From NCBI RefSeq assembly GCF_902686445.1, contig NC_062218.1:13987015-14051014 (forward strand): a stretch of DNA of 64,000 bases. Direction: 5' to 3'. Source of the stretch: Sciurus carolinensis. Lineage: Eukaryota > Chordata > Mammalia > Rodentia > Sciuridae. Under the pieces are notes generated by a model. It saw nothing but the letters and a program-made list of their open reading frames with translations, searched no databases and was not told where the DNA came from. Positions 12,000-22,307 of this stretch are shown here, piece after piece (the first letter of the stretch is position 1; the number at the start of each line of letters is the position of its first letter). The position numbers and the translations under genes are program-made.

Positions 12000-12650
12000 G
12001 AGGCTGGGCCATGCACTGGTGGAGACAGGCAAGTCCCTGCTCAGGCGGTGCTAGGACTGAGGGAGGATGTGGATGTCAGGTGACCAGTGGTACCCAGGCA
12101 GTCAGCATGTGACTTCAGAGGGCGATGACAGCTGCTGAGAGAGCACAGGCCACTCAGCAGGGGGAAAGGAGGGAGGCTTACTTAGTTCAGGGTCCAGGGA
12201 AGCCTCTTAGGTCAACAGGCATCTATCCTGAGGAACAGGTAGGATTTCACCAGGAGAAGCAGAGGGCAGGACAGGCGTGCCTGGCAGAGGGCAGAGCACT
12301 GAGGCCTGCACAGGGTGATTCTGAGGCACACGGAGAACCGTGGTGGACGGTGACAGGAGAGAGAACCAGTGACGTGAAAAGAGCTTGAGGAAGCAGGAAA
12401 GGCCAGGGTCAGGACGTGCCTGCGAGTCCTTTCAGGAATGGGAGGTTTTCTCCCAAGCTGGACAACAACCACTAAAGGCCACAAGTGGCACTTCCTTCAC
12501 TGCTGTGTGGGCCTGAATTTGAACAGGCGAGAAGCAGAAAACCCACTGAGAAGGTCCGGCTGGTCCAGATGTGGAGTGGCTGTGCTGTGCTCAGCGATGG
12601 AGGAACAGAACAGCAGCTTCAGCCTGACTAACCCCGGGTTTCGCTATTTG
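12000..12650 (-). mobile_element. L2 LINE 3'-region, antisense, first part
   Basis: 'tccagggaagcctctta' and 'cactgaggcctgcacagggtg' match the reverse complement of L2 ('agaggccttccctgacc' and the 'cagggcctttgcac' region). Order along the window agrees with one antisense L2. Matches become weak after about 12480. The element resumes near 13430 beyond an LTR-like insertion. Confidence 0.55.
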
Positions 12651-12699
12651 TAAAGCAGTACTATGCCGCTGTAAGTACCAGAGCCAGGGCAGAGTGACT

Positions 12700-13410
12700 C
12701 TACACCATAAGGCACAAGGTGGCCAATAACGTACACATGCCAACTTACCAACTTAAATCAAGGAGTACCTGGACACCCCAAATCCTATCGGGAACACCTG
12801 ACATGGAGCTTATCAACCTCACAGACACAACATCCTCACATAAGACCCATAAAAGGAGGAGCCCCCAAGGCTGCACCCCGTCACCTGGTCACGCATCAGA
12901 AGGCTGCCCCAAGAAAATCACCACAGCAATATCCTGTCCCACTGGGCTTCAGCAGAACAGTTTCTCCTGCCCATGACGATCACATATGGCACACTCCAAG
13001 CTGACACTTGCAGTTGAAACTCCAAGGGGACACTCTGAAATGAAAGCTGCTGTCCGTTTGGAACCTCTGCTTTGATGATTCCATGGAACAGACTCATTAA
13101 TCTGATCACTGATCACCTCCAGTGACTCTTTCTTTGACTCTGCATCTCTCTCTGCCTGTGCTCTTGGCATGGTGTCCTGAAACTCTGTGGCCATCTAAAC
13201 CCTCTTGAAGTCTTCCTGTGACCTACCCTTATCTTTGTGTGAAGTATGATGTGTGGTTTGAGTGCAATAGATATTTAAAATTAAGGCTGAATTAAAAGAC
13301 TTGTGTTTGCCCACTTATGACTGTCAGGTGACCCACGAGTATTCGGTGAACTGCCATTGCCTATGAACTTATTGTTCATTCGTCAAATTCTGACATTGGG
13401 GAAAGACACA
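12700..13410 (+). mobile_element. LTR-like element with promoter-like module (copy A)
   Basis: The segment sits between two halves of an antisense L2, so it is an insertion. It contains a TATA-like CATAAAAGG (12850s) followed by a GC-rich stretch, and 'aattaaaagacttgtgtttgcc' near 13290 that could be the LTR polyadenylation region. The first 180 bases recur at 13958. The overall shape suits a solo ERV LTR, but I cannot name the family and the ends are approximate. Confidence 0.5.
12736..12917 (+). repeat. Direct repeat, copy A of 180-bp module
   Basis: This is almost identical by eye to 13958-14137. Both copies have 'aaatcaaggagtacctggac', then 'cacaacatcctcacataaga', then 'cccataaaaggaggagccc', then 'tcagaaggctgcccca'. 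Copy B has a small insertion (about 8 bases) after the first block and a small deletion before 'agcttatcaacctcac'. Confidence 0.95.
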
Positions 13411-13429
13411 AATGTGTTTGGTCTATGAT

Positions 13430-13681
13430 AGTGACTCACGTAAGAGGAGGTGATGGCTGGGACCAGGTGCGACTTCAGAATGACCCAAGTGAACAGAGGT
13501 GCAGTACGTTGAGACAGAGACTGGAGGAGGAGGAGGTTTCAGAAGAAAGACCAAGAGCTGTTACAGACACATTTAGTTTTGAATTCCAATTAGAGAAGTG
13601 AGCGAAGATGTCAAGTATGTAGTTAGATTCATGAGCATGAAGGAATTACCACGTTTAATAGAGGAAGAGCCAGGATTAAAA
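13430..13681 (-). mobile_element. L2 LINE 3'-region, antisense, second part
   Basis: 'gaggtgatggctgggaccagg' and 'agatgtcaagtatgtagtta' match the reverse-strand L2 ('gatgatggtggcttggaccagg', 'gatgtcaagtaggcagttgga'). It continues the antisense L2 begun at about 12000. Confidence 0.6.
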
Positions 13682-13709
13682 ATGTGCACGCATGCGCGCG
13701 CACACACAT

Positions 13710-13742
<33 letters not shown>
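13682..13742 (+). repeat. 61-bp alternating purine-pyrimidine tract, (CA)n with GCGCGC
   Basis: Every base from 13682 to 13742 alternates purine and pyrimidine, starting ATGTGCACGCATGCGCGCGC and continuing as (CA)n. CG-containing alternation is the strongest Z-DNA-forming sequence type. Confidence 0.95.
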
Positions 13743-13744
<2 letters not shown>

Positions 13745-13957
13745 TAAAACCAAGTTGAGCAGCCAGAGAGATAAAGGGAGCTAGGAGAGTGAAATTCTAT
13801 CCTACATGGAGATTTCTGAAGACCCCTTTTCCCTCTTGCAGCTTGTGGTGGGCTTCAGCAATAGCTGTTTGGGGAAAGCATTGGAGGGTAAGCAGGATTA
13901 GGGTGGGGACAAGAATGACAGGGAAGTGAAGGGGTAGAAACCATTCATTTTCTTTAA

Positions 13958-14137
13958 CATGCCAACTTACCAAATTAAATCAAGGAGTACCTGGACACAT
14001 GGATTCCCCAAATCCTATCAGGAACACCTAAGCTTATCAACCTCACCAGACACAACATCCTCACATAAGACCCATAAAAGGAGGAGCCCCCAAGGCTGGA
14101 CCCTGTCACCTGGTCACTCTTCAGAAGGCTGCCCCAA
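13958..14137 (+). repeat. Direct repeat, copy B of 180-bp LTR-like module
   Basis: Second copy of the module at 12736, 1.22 kb downstream in the same orientation, including the CATAAAAGG box. The similarity stops at 'gctgcccca', where copy A continues into the rest of the LTR-like element, so this copy is 3'-truncated. An ID SINE follows 28 bases later. Confidence 0.9.
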
Positions 14138-14164
14138 AAGTCTGGGTGGAAAAGAGAATTATGA

Positions 14165-14238
14165 GGGCTGGGGGCATAGCTCGGAGGTAGGGCACCTGCC
14201 TAGCAAGTGAAGGTCCTGGGTTCCTCTCCAGCACCACA
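14165..14238 (+). mobile_element. ID-type SINE
   Basis: 'gggctgggggcatagctcgg' (A-box side), 'tgcctagcaagtgaaggtcc', 'tgggttcctctccagcacca' (B-box side). Matches the ID consensus over its whole 75-base body; no long A-tail remains. Confidence 0.85.
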
Positions 14239-14239
14239 G

Positions 14240-15050
14240 GATGGGGAGGGATTACGGCAGTGGCTGGGTGGTGGGAAGGCTGGTCTGTTAGGATTTTTCT
14301 TTTTCTGTTTTCTTTTAGAGATCAAGTGAGTGACAGTCACATCAATCCATATAACCACGCCTGACAGTCGAAAGTGATGGAAGAGAAGAAACAATCAAGG
14401 GCGGAGCTCAGGCACAGAGCGGAAGCTGGTGTCTCCTCCTTGGTGCCAGATGGAGAGATACTGAGGACATCCCACCCAGGATTGGGGAGAAGATCTGCTT
14501 TTAATTTTTCTCACTCTCCAGAGTCATGATAACGGAAAGCCTTGAGGTTGTAAAATGTTAAAGAACGCCTATTTATGAGCACTAGATGTTGAGATGCTGA
14601 GGTCCTATCAACCAGCAAACCAATTATGTATACTGACTTGCTGACAGGACCATTTAAGGATCCTCAAATTCTGAGTTTATTCCACCAATTACTCCTCTAA
14701 AGCAAAACCCCCAAGGCTCTGTGGTTTATTACTTCTATTTATAGTAATAAAAACTCAAGCCTCAGATTCAAACAATGCAGAATGTAATGAAGTAAAATGA
14801 ACTAGCTGAAAATGCATTACTAAATAACCCTTCGCGAGTGGGTTCCCCGAGGCTTTATTTCTGTACATATGCTGCTAAGTGCTTAGCTCAAGGGCACTCC
14901 CATCCCGGCAGACGGGCCAAGGACAGCACGCGGAGGCCTGCATCTATGCAATGCACCATGAGTCACCCAGAGCCAGCGGGCTCTCCTGCAGAGTTTCTAA
15001 GGATGGGGTTCTATCGGGATTCTGCAGGTTCACCTTGTAATTTTGAAGTC
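14240..15050. other. Unassigned sequence
   Basis: No gene or firm repeat identified. 14540-14830 is AT-rich; 14880-15010 is GC-richer with an 80-codon frame on plus and a 95-codon frame on minus overlapping each other. Confidence 0.4.
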
Positions 15051-15054
15051 CCAC

Positions 15055-15200
15055 AGATTCACTTAACAAATATGTACTGAATATCTCCCGGATGACAGTC
15101 ATGGTGCCAGGTGCCGAGAACACTGAGGAAAGTACAACAACCCCTGAGGAGCTTTCACCCAACGTGGCACAGAGAGTGAATAAAAGCCAAAGGAAGTGGA
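15055..15200 (-). mobile_element. L2 LINE 3' end, antisense
   Basis: 'aacaaatatgtactgaatat' and 'ggtgccaggtgccgagaaca' match the reverse complement of the L2 tail ('...gtgcctggcacatagtagg...aataaatatttgttgaatga'). The following 'gaggagctttcac' fits the 'gagggcag...aagctcc' region. Confidence 0.6.
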
Positions 15201-15224
15201 CGCACATCTGGAACCTGGTCACTG

Positions 15225-15380
15225 CTACCACCCAGGTTCAAGTCTCACTTAGATCACTACAATAGCCTCCTTCCTACCCCCTGGGGTCCTTCTCCACAGA
15301 GCAACCACAGAAATGCTGCTCAGTTGTTAATTCATAATAGACTGAAGCTCTACTCCAAACCCTCAGGTGCATTTCCATCC
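15225..15380 (+). mobile_element. L2 LINE, sense, part 1 of 2
   Basis: 'gatcactacaatagcctcct' and 'ctccacagagcaaccacaga' match L2 'ggattactgcaacagcctcc' and 'ctccacacagcagccagagtga'. The element is interrupted by an LTR-like repeat at about 15430-15880 and resumes at 15885. Confidence 0.7.
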
Positions 15381-15429
15381 TACATGTACAAATGTCATCG
15401 TGAACAAATTTAACTTGCATTTTCAATAG

Positions 15430-15880
15430 ATGAAGCTCTGCAACTCTCTAACATAATGTCCTATTGCTCTCCCAACAGAGGTGAACTCCAAAAATGGCAC
15501 CAGACCCTGCAGCTTTTCCCATCAGGAGGCAGAGACTGATTCTCCTCCCCTAGAAGCTAGGCTTGGCCTTGAGACTGGCTTGGACCGACCGAGCATGGCA
15601 GAAGTAACTTGTCAAGACGTGGGATAACTGTCTGGAGTACGAGAGGTCAATGTGGACCAGAGAGAAGCCACCCGACCTGAGAGCCCCAACACTGACCAGC
15701 ACTCAGCTTCCTGCCAGCTGCCACAGAGAAGTGAGTGAGCCCAGTCAAGAACAGATGAACTGCCTGGCTAAGCCCAGTCTACTTGCTCACAAAGATTCCT
15801 GAACTGAATAAAGGATTGTTGTTTTAAACTATCAAGTTTGCTTGGTGTGTGTGTTAGTCATAAAAGTTAATTAACACATT
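15430..15880 (+). mobile_element. Old LTR-like repeat (probably MLT1-type) inside L2
   Basis: The 3' part 'gaataaaggattgttgtttt' followed by 'aaactatcaagtttg' fits the 3' end of old MLT1-like LTRs ('aataaatggttgttgttttaagccactaagtttt'). The upstream 'ggcagaagtaacttgtcaag' fits the same repeat. Sibling copies lie at 28551 and 42400. The exact subfamily is uncertain. Confidence 0.55.
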
Positions 15881-15884
15881 ACAC

Positions 15885-16300
15885 TCACCCATTTTGTTTC
15901 TGCTACACTGACCTCCTTATCACTACATAAATACAAGGTTACTTTGCACTCTTTGCCCACCATTCATCATGCTTAAGAGCACTTCTTACCCACACAGCTA
16001 TCCATGTTCTCCCTTCAGATTTTTGCCCAAGTTCCATCCACAGTGAAGTGAGGTCTTCCCTTACCCCAGCCAAGTATCTCGTTTTTTTCTGCAGAGCTCA
16101 ACACCATCTGAAATACTATATTGACTACATGTTTACTTGTTTAGTTTTAATCTTCCTTGCCCATTACAGTCTAAGTCCCATGAGGACCAGGACTTTCATT
16201 TTGTTCATCCCTCTGTCTCCAGTAACTAACACAGTGGCTGATGCATGGTAGGGATGCAGTATGTAATGGTTAAATGCATAAGTAAATGAATGAATGAAAC
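15885..16300 (+). mobile_element. L2 LINE 3' end, sense, part 2 of 2
   Basis: Segments follow L2 order: 'ctacactgacctccttatc', 'actttgcactctttgcccac', 'gaagtgaggtcttcccttac', 'ctaagtcccatgaggacca', 'aactaacacagtggctgatg', ending in 'aaatgaatgaatgaa'. These match the L2 consensus from the 'cactggccttctt' region to the (TGAA)n terminus. Confidence 0.8.
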
Positions 16301-16357
16301 AAACCAGAAAATATAACATAGTAATAACCGCCATAAAGAGATTTTAAGAAGAATGAT

Positions 16358-16550
16358 GGTTAAGCATGGTGGTGCATGCCTGTAATCCAAGCAGTTCAGG
16401 AGGCTGAGGAAGGAGGATTGCAAGTTCAAGGCCAGCCTCAGCAACTTAGCAAGACCCTGTCTCGAAATAAAAAAATTTTAAAAAGGGCTGGGGATGTGGC
16501 TCAGTGGTTGAACACCCCCTGGGTTCAATCCCTGCTACCAAATTTTAAAA
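16358..16550 (+). mobile_element. B1-ID dimeric SINE with target-site duplication
   Basis: The left half is B1/7SL-derived: 'ggtggtgcatgcctgtaatc', 'aggaggctgaggaaggagga', 'aagaccctgtctc'. After an A-rich linker the right half is ID-derived: 'gggctggggatgtggctcag' to 'gggttcaatccctgctacc'. Short flanking repeats AAGAATGATG (16348-16357) and AAGTATGATG (16551-16560) look like a target-site duplication with one mismatch. This B1-dID arrangement is known from squirrels and some other rodents. Confidence 0.92.
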
Positions 16551-16564
16551 AAGTATGATGAAGT

Positions 16565-16880
16565 AGTAGGGAGTGGGTACCTCCTGTAGATTAAGCAGTG
16601 ACATTTCAGTGACACTTGAATAAATTCAACTTCTTCTAAGTATAGAAATTCCAAGTTGCATATCAGAGTCACTAGCAATGCTGCCATTCTTCACTGCGCC
16701 TGATTGTGCTGTAACAGTCCAGAGAACAGTTTCCACCCACAGATCCAAAGAGCAGGGTTAAAGCTTTTATGCCCAGTAAAATAAGTGGACCGACCCTGAG
16801 GCAGGCAGGCTTGGTCCCGACTGCTCCATCCATCCTGCGTGCAGCATCGTTAGAGCTGCACTAACTGTGACCACGCCCCG
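16565..16880. other. Unassigned sequence
   Basis: No gene or repeat recognised in these 316 bases. Confidence 0.4.
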
Positions 16881-16884
16881 TCTC

Positions 16885-17060
16885 TGAGCACTCACACCCT
16901 GCCACGTACTATTCTAGGCACATTGCGGGCTTTGACTCACTGGTCTACTGTCCACGTTCTGGTACTCGCTGGCATTGTTATCATCCTCCAACAGACCAGG
17001 TGACGGAGAATCGAGGAACTTTTTCTAAAGGCACATGGCAAAAAAGCAGTACTTGGCTTT
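16885..17060 (-). mobile_element. MIR SINE, antisense
   Basis: 'tgagcactcacaccctgcca' and 'ttctaggcacattgcgggct' match the reverse-strand MIR 'tgagcgcttactatgtgcca' and 'gtgctaagcgctttac'. The following 'ggcattgttatcatcctcc' and 'aaaggcacatggcaaaaaag' match 'tactattattatccccatt' and 'caaggtcacacagctagtaag'. Confidence 0.7.
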
Positions 17061-17289
17061 AAACATGGGCAATGTGGCTCTGGTGCCCCCATCTTTTCTC
17101 ACCTCCATACATGGCCCCCCATCACTCCCACTGCCTTGTCAGAATTTTGACAGGAGGAAACTTCTGGACCCTGCTGCCTAAACTTCCCTGGGAAGCCTTG
17201 AAATGGACCCTTCTCCTCCTGCACACCTGGGCATACACAGGGCATGAGTCTGGAGAGCAGTTCCACGGAGAGCACTCCTCCAGGAAAAG

Positions 17290-17520
17290 CTGCACGGTGC
17301 TCGTCCTTGCTCGTGAGGAGAGCTGCACGGAGCTCGTCCTTGCTCGTGAGGAGAGCTGCACGGTGCTCGTCCTTGCTCGTGAGGAGAGCTGCACGGAGCT
17401 CGTCCTTGCTCGTGAGGAGAGCTGCACGGTGCTCGTCCTTGCTCGTGAGGAGAGCTGCACGGAGCTTCTCCTTGCTCGTGAGGAGAGCTGCACGGAGCTT
17501 CTCCTTGCTTGTGAGGAGAG
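17290..17520. repeat. 33-bp minisatellite, seven tandem units
   Basis: Seven contiguous 33-base units run without gaps. The first reads CTGCACGGTGCTCGTCCTTG followed by CTCGTGAGGAGAG. Units 1, 3 and 5 carry GGTGCTCG, units 2 and 4 carry GGAGCTCG, and units 6 and 7 carry GGAGCTTC, so the first five alternate as a 66-base higher-order pattern. The unit length is a multiple of three and lacks stops in most frames. Five of six frames are therefore open across the array (191 and 142 codons on plus; 184, 158 and 135 on minus). None resembles a known protein, and I treat them as by-products of the repeat. Confidence 0.97.
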
Positions 17521-18221
17521 CCACTCGTGCTGTGCCCCCTGCTGTCCTCCACCCTGCAGGATGCTTGGCCAGCAGTCCAGCACACCAGTGCTTGACACTT
17601 ACATGGTCTTTATGTTTCTCATCTCTCCAAAATCCAGCAGAAATTAGTAACATTGAAGGGAATTATTTTTAGGACAAGGAGAATCACACCAATGTTAAAA
17701 TTTCACAAAAGGACTTCGTGTTGCTGTGCCCAGTGATGTTCTGCTCTGCACACCTGGACCCGTGCAGCCCCGTGGTCCTCTTCCTCCTCTCATGACACCG
17801 CACATGCAGAGGCCCTGACTCAGCTGCCTCGGTCACCAGCTCACGCCTTCATCGCTGCCGGTGAGCTCTCCCTGGTAGCGAGGCAAGGGGCCAGGTGCAA
17901 CAGAGGTGCACTCTCCCCGTCTCCGGATGGAGCCACTGAGCTGCTGGAGAGGAACCAGACGGCACCCGCAGGTCCAAGCTCCCTCCTCAGAAGCCACGCT
18001 TCGCTGAGCCACAAAGGCTCAGTGCCCTGCCTCTTGCACTCGTCTCCTCCGATGCGTCTTCCTCAGCGTTGACGCTGCGAGGCCGCCTGCAGGGGGTTTC
18101 CTCGTGAGCTCCGCGTGTCCTCCCTCCTCAGTCAGCTCAGCATCTACGCCCTCTGACACAAGCCTTTCCCTCTTCCATACTCATCACTCCTCACTGGTTT
18201 TACTTTTTCCCCACACACCAG
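17521..18221. other. GC-rich unassigned sequence next to the minisatellite
   Basis: Pyrimidine-rich and GC-rich with scattered CpG, especially 18050-18110. I see no exon or named repeat. Confidence 0.4.
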
Positions 18222-18572
18222 GTTACTGTCTGAATCGTGTCTTGCCCGATGCTCACGTGCCAAAGTTTTACCCCCAGGGACTGCAGGAGGTGACAGTTCG
18301 GGAAGACAGGTGATCAGGATAAAATGAGGCTGCAGGAGGATGCTAAGCCCATGTACCTGGCCTCTCTGTAAGAAGAGGACAGGAGGACACGGGTATAGAC
18401 CAAGACTCTGGGAGGACACAGCAGAAAACTGCCCCAGATGGCCAAGGAGGGAGACACCTCGCCAACACACCTGACCTTGGACTTTCAGCCTCTGGCGCCA
18501 CAGAAAAATAAGTTTCTGTGGCTTAAGCTGCCCAGTGAGGGGTACTCTGTGACAGTAACTCAAGTCACCATA
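18222..18572 (+). mobile_element. MLT1-type MaLR solo LTR, sense
   Basis: Ordered matches to the MLT1 consensus: 'ttactgtctgaatcgtgtc', 'aggataaaatgagg', 'ctctgtaagaagaggacagg', 'gccaacacacctgaccttgg', 'actttcagcctctggcgcca', 'aaaataagtttctgtggctt', 'aagctgcccagt'. The aligned length, about 350 bases, is near a full LTR. No internal region follows, so it is a solo LTR. Confidence 0.85.
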
Positions 18573-20573
18573 CGTGGCCCTGAGGTGTGTGCTGTGCGGT
18601 CTGTCACTGAACACTTGAGCTCCCTCCATGTTTTGGTGTGATCAGGTGGCTTGGCTGTGTCACACTGAACTCTTATCATTATTTGAACTCTTACTGCTAT
18701 AAGATCTAAGGTCGGAAATCATGTATTTTTATTTCACCCACAGTTACCTGCAGTGACATCTCCGATGTCATTATAACTTCATCATTTAGCAGAATTTGCC
18801 AAATGAAAGACATATTTACAAGGGACAATTTCTAGCATGTGTGGACTTGTCATATTGAAAGTAAGTCACAGGCCTTCTTTACCACGTAGGTACAGAGATT
18901 TACTTTTCACAAGTCAACAGGTGGCATGAACTATGTGCAGGTGTGTATGAGTCAACAGGATCGCACACTAAGGGGACTGCCTGGGGAAGGTCCAGGCCAT
19001 GAACCAGGTTCTTCTGTGCCTAAGGTTACCCAGTGTAAATCTTTAGAATGGGACAGTACTGAACTCGGGGAACAGTGAGAGTGGTGGGCTCCTCCTAAGA
19101 GTTTCTGAGCATGAAATGACCCAGGATGAGAAGATGCATGGGCTGGGGACAGTGAAAATAAGTAGTGGGATTTTAACTAGCGAGAAGTGGTAAGGAAAAA
19201 GGATGCGAGAAGGAAACAAGGAGCAGCTGCCTAGAAAGTGGGGTTCGGAAGGCAGGGAAATAACCTGCAAGGTGACTCACGGAAGAGACTGGCCAGAGCA
19301 GCTGAGGAAGGAGGAAGAGGCCGGACCCAATGACTGGGTCGACGGAGAGGCTTTTGGGGTCTCTCTGTTCCAGAAAAGGGAGAAGAGCTCACACAGAGCC
19401 CCAGACCAGGGCTCCAGGGTAGTGCTGTCTGAAAGGCTGTCAGGTGCCAACGGCTACCAGTGAGGTTCCACGCACACCTGAAAACTGGACTGCAGAGGAG
19501 ACGCGCTTGGAATACAACGTTCGCAGGACATGGAGCCGTAACTGAGGGTGGGGCCCATTTTCCACCAGGAAGGGTGAAGGAGTGCGAGGCAACCGTTCAT
19601 GCCGGGGCAACTCCGAGTGTTTCATCTCAGCTGTAGGAGCCCAATCAAGTCCACGGCAGCCACGACTCTGGGAAATTCCAGGCAGTTGACATCTCCAGAT
19701 CAAACCTGGGTTTGGCCCAATGAAAGTCTGTAGATCTGGTAGGAGCACATTTTAGGAGACTTCCAAAAAGATGCAAAGCCCACAAATAAAAACGATCCTT
19801 CCTGTTAAAATGTGATTTGAAACTACCTCTATAGAAAAAAAAATGTGCAGGATTTTCCTAGATTAGGTTTTGAAATCGTCTTGCTAGTTATCATGGTTTT
19901 AAAGCTGAGGATCTTAAATGGTCTCAGTTACCAGCGTCCTTGGTGTCACAGTGAAGTTCCTCACGAGGCTCAGGCCAAAAGAAATCACTTAGAGTCCCGT
20001 TTATCAGAGGTGGATCCAGACAGCTCAGAACTTGCTCCGCAAGGATGAACCTAAATTTAATTATCGAGTGGCCCCAACTGTTCAGAACGGGTCGGGCGAA
20101 CATGCCGGTCTTCGAGGGGCACCTGCTTTTTATCACAAGACCCACCGCGCTCTCATTCGGCATCATCAAAAGGAGAGCGAGAGAACTGGTGCCGAAACCA
20201 CGAGCTGCCTCCAGTGTTGTCTCCCAGCGTCCGACAGATGGCACAGAATCTTCCATGAAAACGTGTAACATCCTGTGGTGCCCCGGGAAGTTCTTTGTGG
20301 TTCCCCAGGGTGTCTCAGGGTTCAAGTTTCAGAGCCAGAGATTTAGAGGGTCATCAGTTTATATCTTGGACACACACATTTAGGGGCAAGATTCATAATA
20401 ACAACAGAAGGTATAAATCCATATTTCAAATACTCCCAATCATTTATAAGGTTTTGACTGATGTGTGTCAGATCCAATTAGACTGGCTTTTTTTTTCTTC
20501 TTCTTCTTCTTGTTTTGTTTTGTTTTTTTCTAGAAACCTGGTTGCACCAGCTTGGCTATGCTTTCACTACTTT
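18573..20573. other. Unassigned sequence with both-strand open frames
   Basis: No gene recognised. 19060-19740 is GC-rich with short frames on both strands. 19924-20383 carries a 133-codon minus frame overlapping plus frames of 78 and 112 codons, with no domain I can name. 20488-20529 is a T/CTT-rich low-complexity run. Confidence 0.4.
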
Positions 20574-20762
20574 ATATATTTTTTATTTTTCTGGTGGGGG
20601 GCGGGCACTGGGGATTGAATCCTGGGGTGCCAAACCTCTGTGCCACATCTCCAGCCCTTTTCATTTTGAGACAGGGCCTTGGGAAGATGCTGAGGCTGAC
20701 CTCGAACTTGCCATCCTCCTGCCTCAGCCTTCCGAGTCCTGGGATTACAGGTGTACCTCCTT
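20574..20762 (-). mobile_element. B1-ID dimeric SINE, antisense
   Basis: In plus-strand view it starts with a T-rich tail, then the reversed ID half ('actggggattgaatcctggg', 'gccacatctccagccc'), then 'gagacagggcctt', and the reversed B1 half ('gacctcgaacttgccatcct', 'tcagccttccgagtcctggg', 'attacaggtgtacc'). Same dimer family as at 16358. Confidence 0.92.
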
Positions 20763-21659
20763 ACTGTTTTAAGGTTACAACTGCATTGTTACAATCGCCT
20801 TCAGGGGGAGGTTTCTTTGCAACAGTATTTTTCAGCCTCTTGTCAGTTATGTGATGGTGGAGTGGCGTTTAAACCATATACTGCAATGGGCAATACCAAC
20901 TCAACGGGGCCCTGACAACTGTGACATGTCACATTAGGCTGAAATGCAGCACTTGGGTGAAGAAAACACTGCCGATAGCATATTCATGACCATCTGACGT
21001 TAGAACTGAGCACCAGGCACCAAAGGCAATTCATGCACTAAACCCTGGTAAAGCTGCTGATGTGTGGATGGAGGATAATAAATGTTAACTATTCTGGGAT
21101 AGGACGGCACTTGGTTGGCATTCAGTAAATCCTGTTGGTATCCTTAGCCTAGGCTCCTCACTGCTGTAGAGAGTCCCCAAAGAAGCCCCTGGCCATGTGG
21201 CTTCTAAGGCATGGGCTTATCTTCCCAGCAATGCTTGGGCTGCCATGAGGAATCTCGCCCCAAGCCCGGCTCCCAGGAATGTAAAAACAGCACAGATCTT
21301 GGCCCCAACTCCTCCAGGAACACCTCTCAGCTGGTGAACGCCGCTGTACTGAAGTTCATACTGACCAGAGCTTCCTTAAAATATCACGGGAATTCAAATG
21401 CTCCAACAACTCTAGCTACATCTGAAGTACAAGGGAGGAAAAAAGCTACCTAAGTCAGAGGAAGTTGAACGCACAGTCCTTTCTAAAAGGCTCGGCTGGC
21501 AAACACCAGTAGGCCTGGGAGGTTTTACTTTTCTCCATGATAAGAAAGACGCAGCAAAGGCACATGGCCCCTGAAATCTGGGGATCCACGGCAGATGGGA
21601 TGGCAATGTTCTTGTTCTGAGTTACAAATACACCTTCTTGCTTGCAAATCTTCAGAGAG
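20763..21659. other. Mostly unassigned sequence, weak MIR trace
   Basis: Around 21065-21150, 'aataaatgttaactattct' and 'ggcattcagtaaatcctg' resemble MIR/L2 3' tips on plus but are too short to be firm. No gene is recognised. Confidence 0.35.
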
Positions 21660-22086
21660 TGTTATAGTTTGGATGTGAGGTGACCCCAAAAAATTCACGT
21701 GTAAGACAATGCAAGAAGGTTCAGAGGAGAAATGACTGGGTTGTGAGTCTTAACCCAGTCAGTGATTTAATCCCCTGTCAGGGATTAGCTGCCTGGTAAC
21801 TGAAGTGGTAGGTGTGGCCGGAGGAGGTGGGAATGGGGGTGTGGCTTTGGGGTGTATGTTTGTATCTGGCGAGCGGATTTTCTCTGCTTCCTGATTTCGT
21901 GTGAGCTGCCTTCCTCTGCCACACACTCCGCCATGATGATCAGCCTCACCACAAGCCCCTTAGGAATGGAGCTGGCCTTCTAAGGACTAAGACTTCTGAA
22001 ACTGTGAGCCGCCCCTCAAATAAACTTTTCCTCCTCTACAATTGTTCTGGTCAGGTCCTATAGTAGCGAAAAATCTGAGGAAAACA
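21660..22086 (+). mobile_element. MaLR-type LTR, sense (copy 1 of adjacent pair)
   Basis: It starts 'tgttatagtttggatgtgag', the typical MaLR LTR 5' end. It contains 'gactgggttgtgagtctta', 'ctctgccacacactccgcca', 'catgatgatcagcctcacca' and 'gaaactgtgagccgcccctc', then the AAATAAACTTTT polyadenylation region, and ends '...tatagtagcgaaaaatctga'. This order is the standard MST/THE1-like layout. It appears to be a sciurid or rodent lineage version. Confidence 0.85.
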
Positions 22087-22307
22087 GAGCAAGCAGATAC
22101 GATGCAGGTGAGGCCCTGGTCGCTGGGCTGTCTGAGGGTCCTCAGCAGCTTCACTCTGGTCAACAGCTGTGGTGCACATCAAGTGTCCTTACCCACCGCA
22201 GTCAAAGGAGGAACTGTTCATGAAGGAGCCAGAGGCCCGTCCCTGTAACAGACCCCCAAGGCTTGAAGCTGCGGTGGCTGGTGAAGGCACCAGGGTCACT
22301 TGGCATA

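Noticed and set aside
17072..17653. 191-codon plus and 184-codon minus frames that look like repetitive proteins
   Set aside because: They span the 33-bp minisatellite, which is open in five frames because its unit is a multiple of three without stops; flanking parts match no protein.
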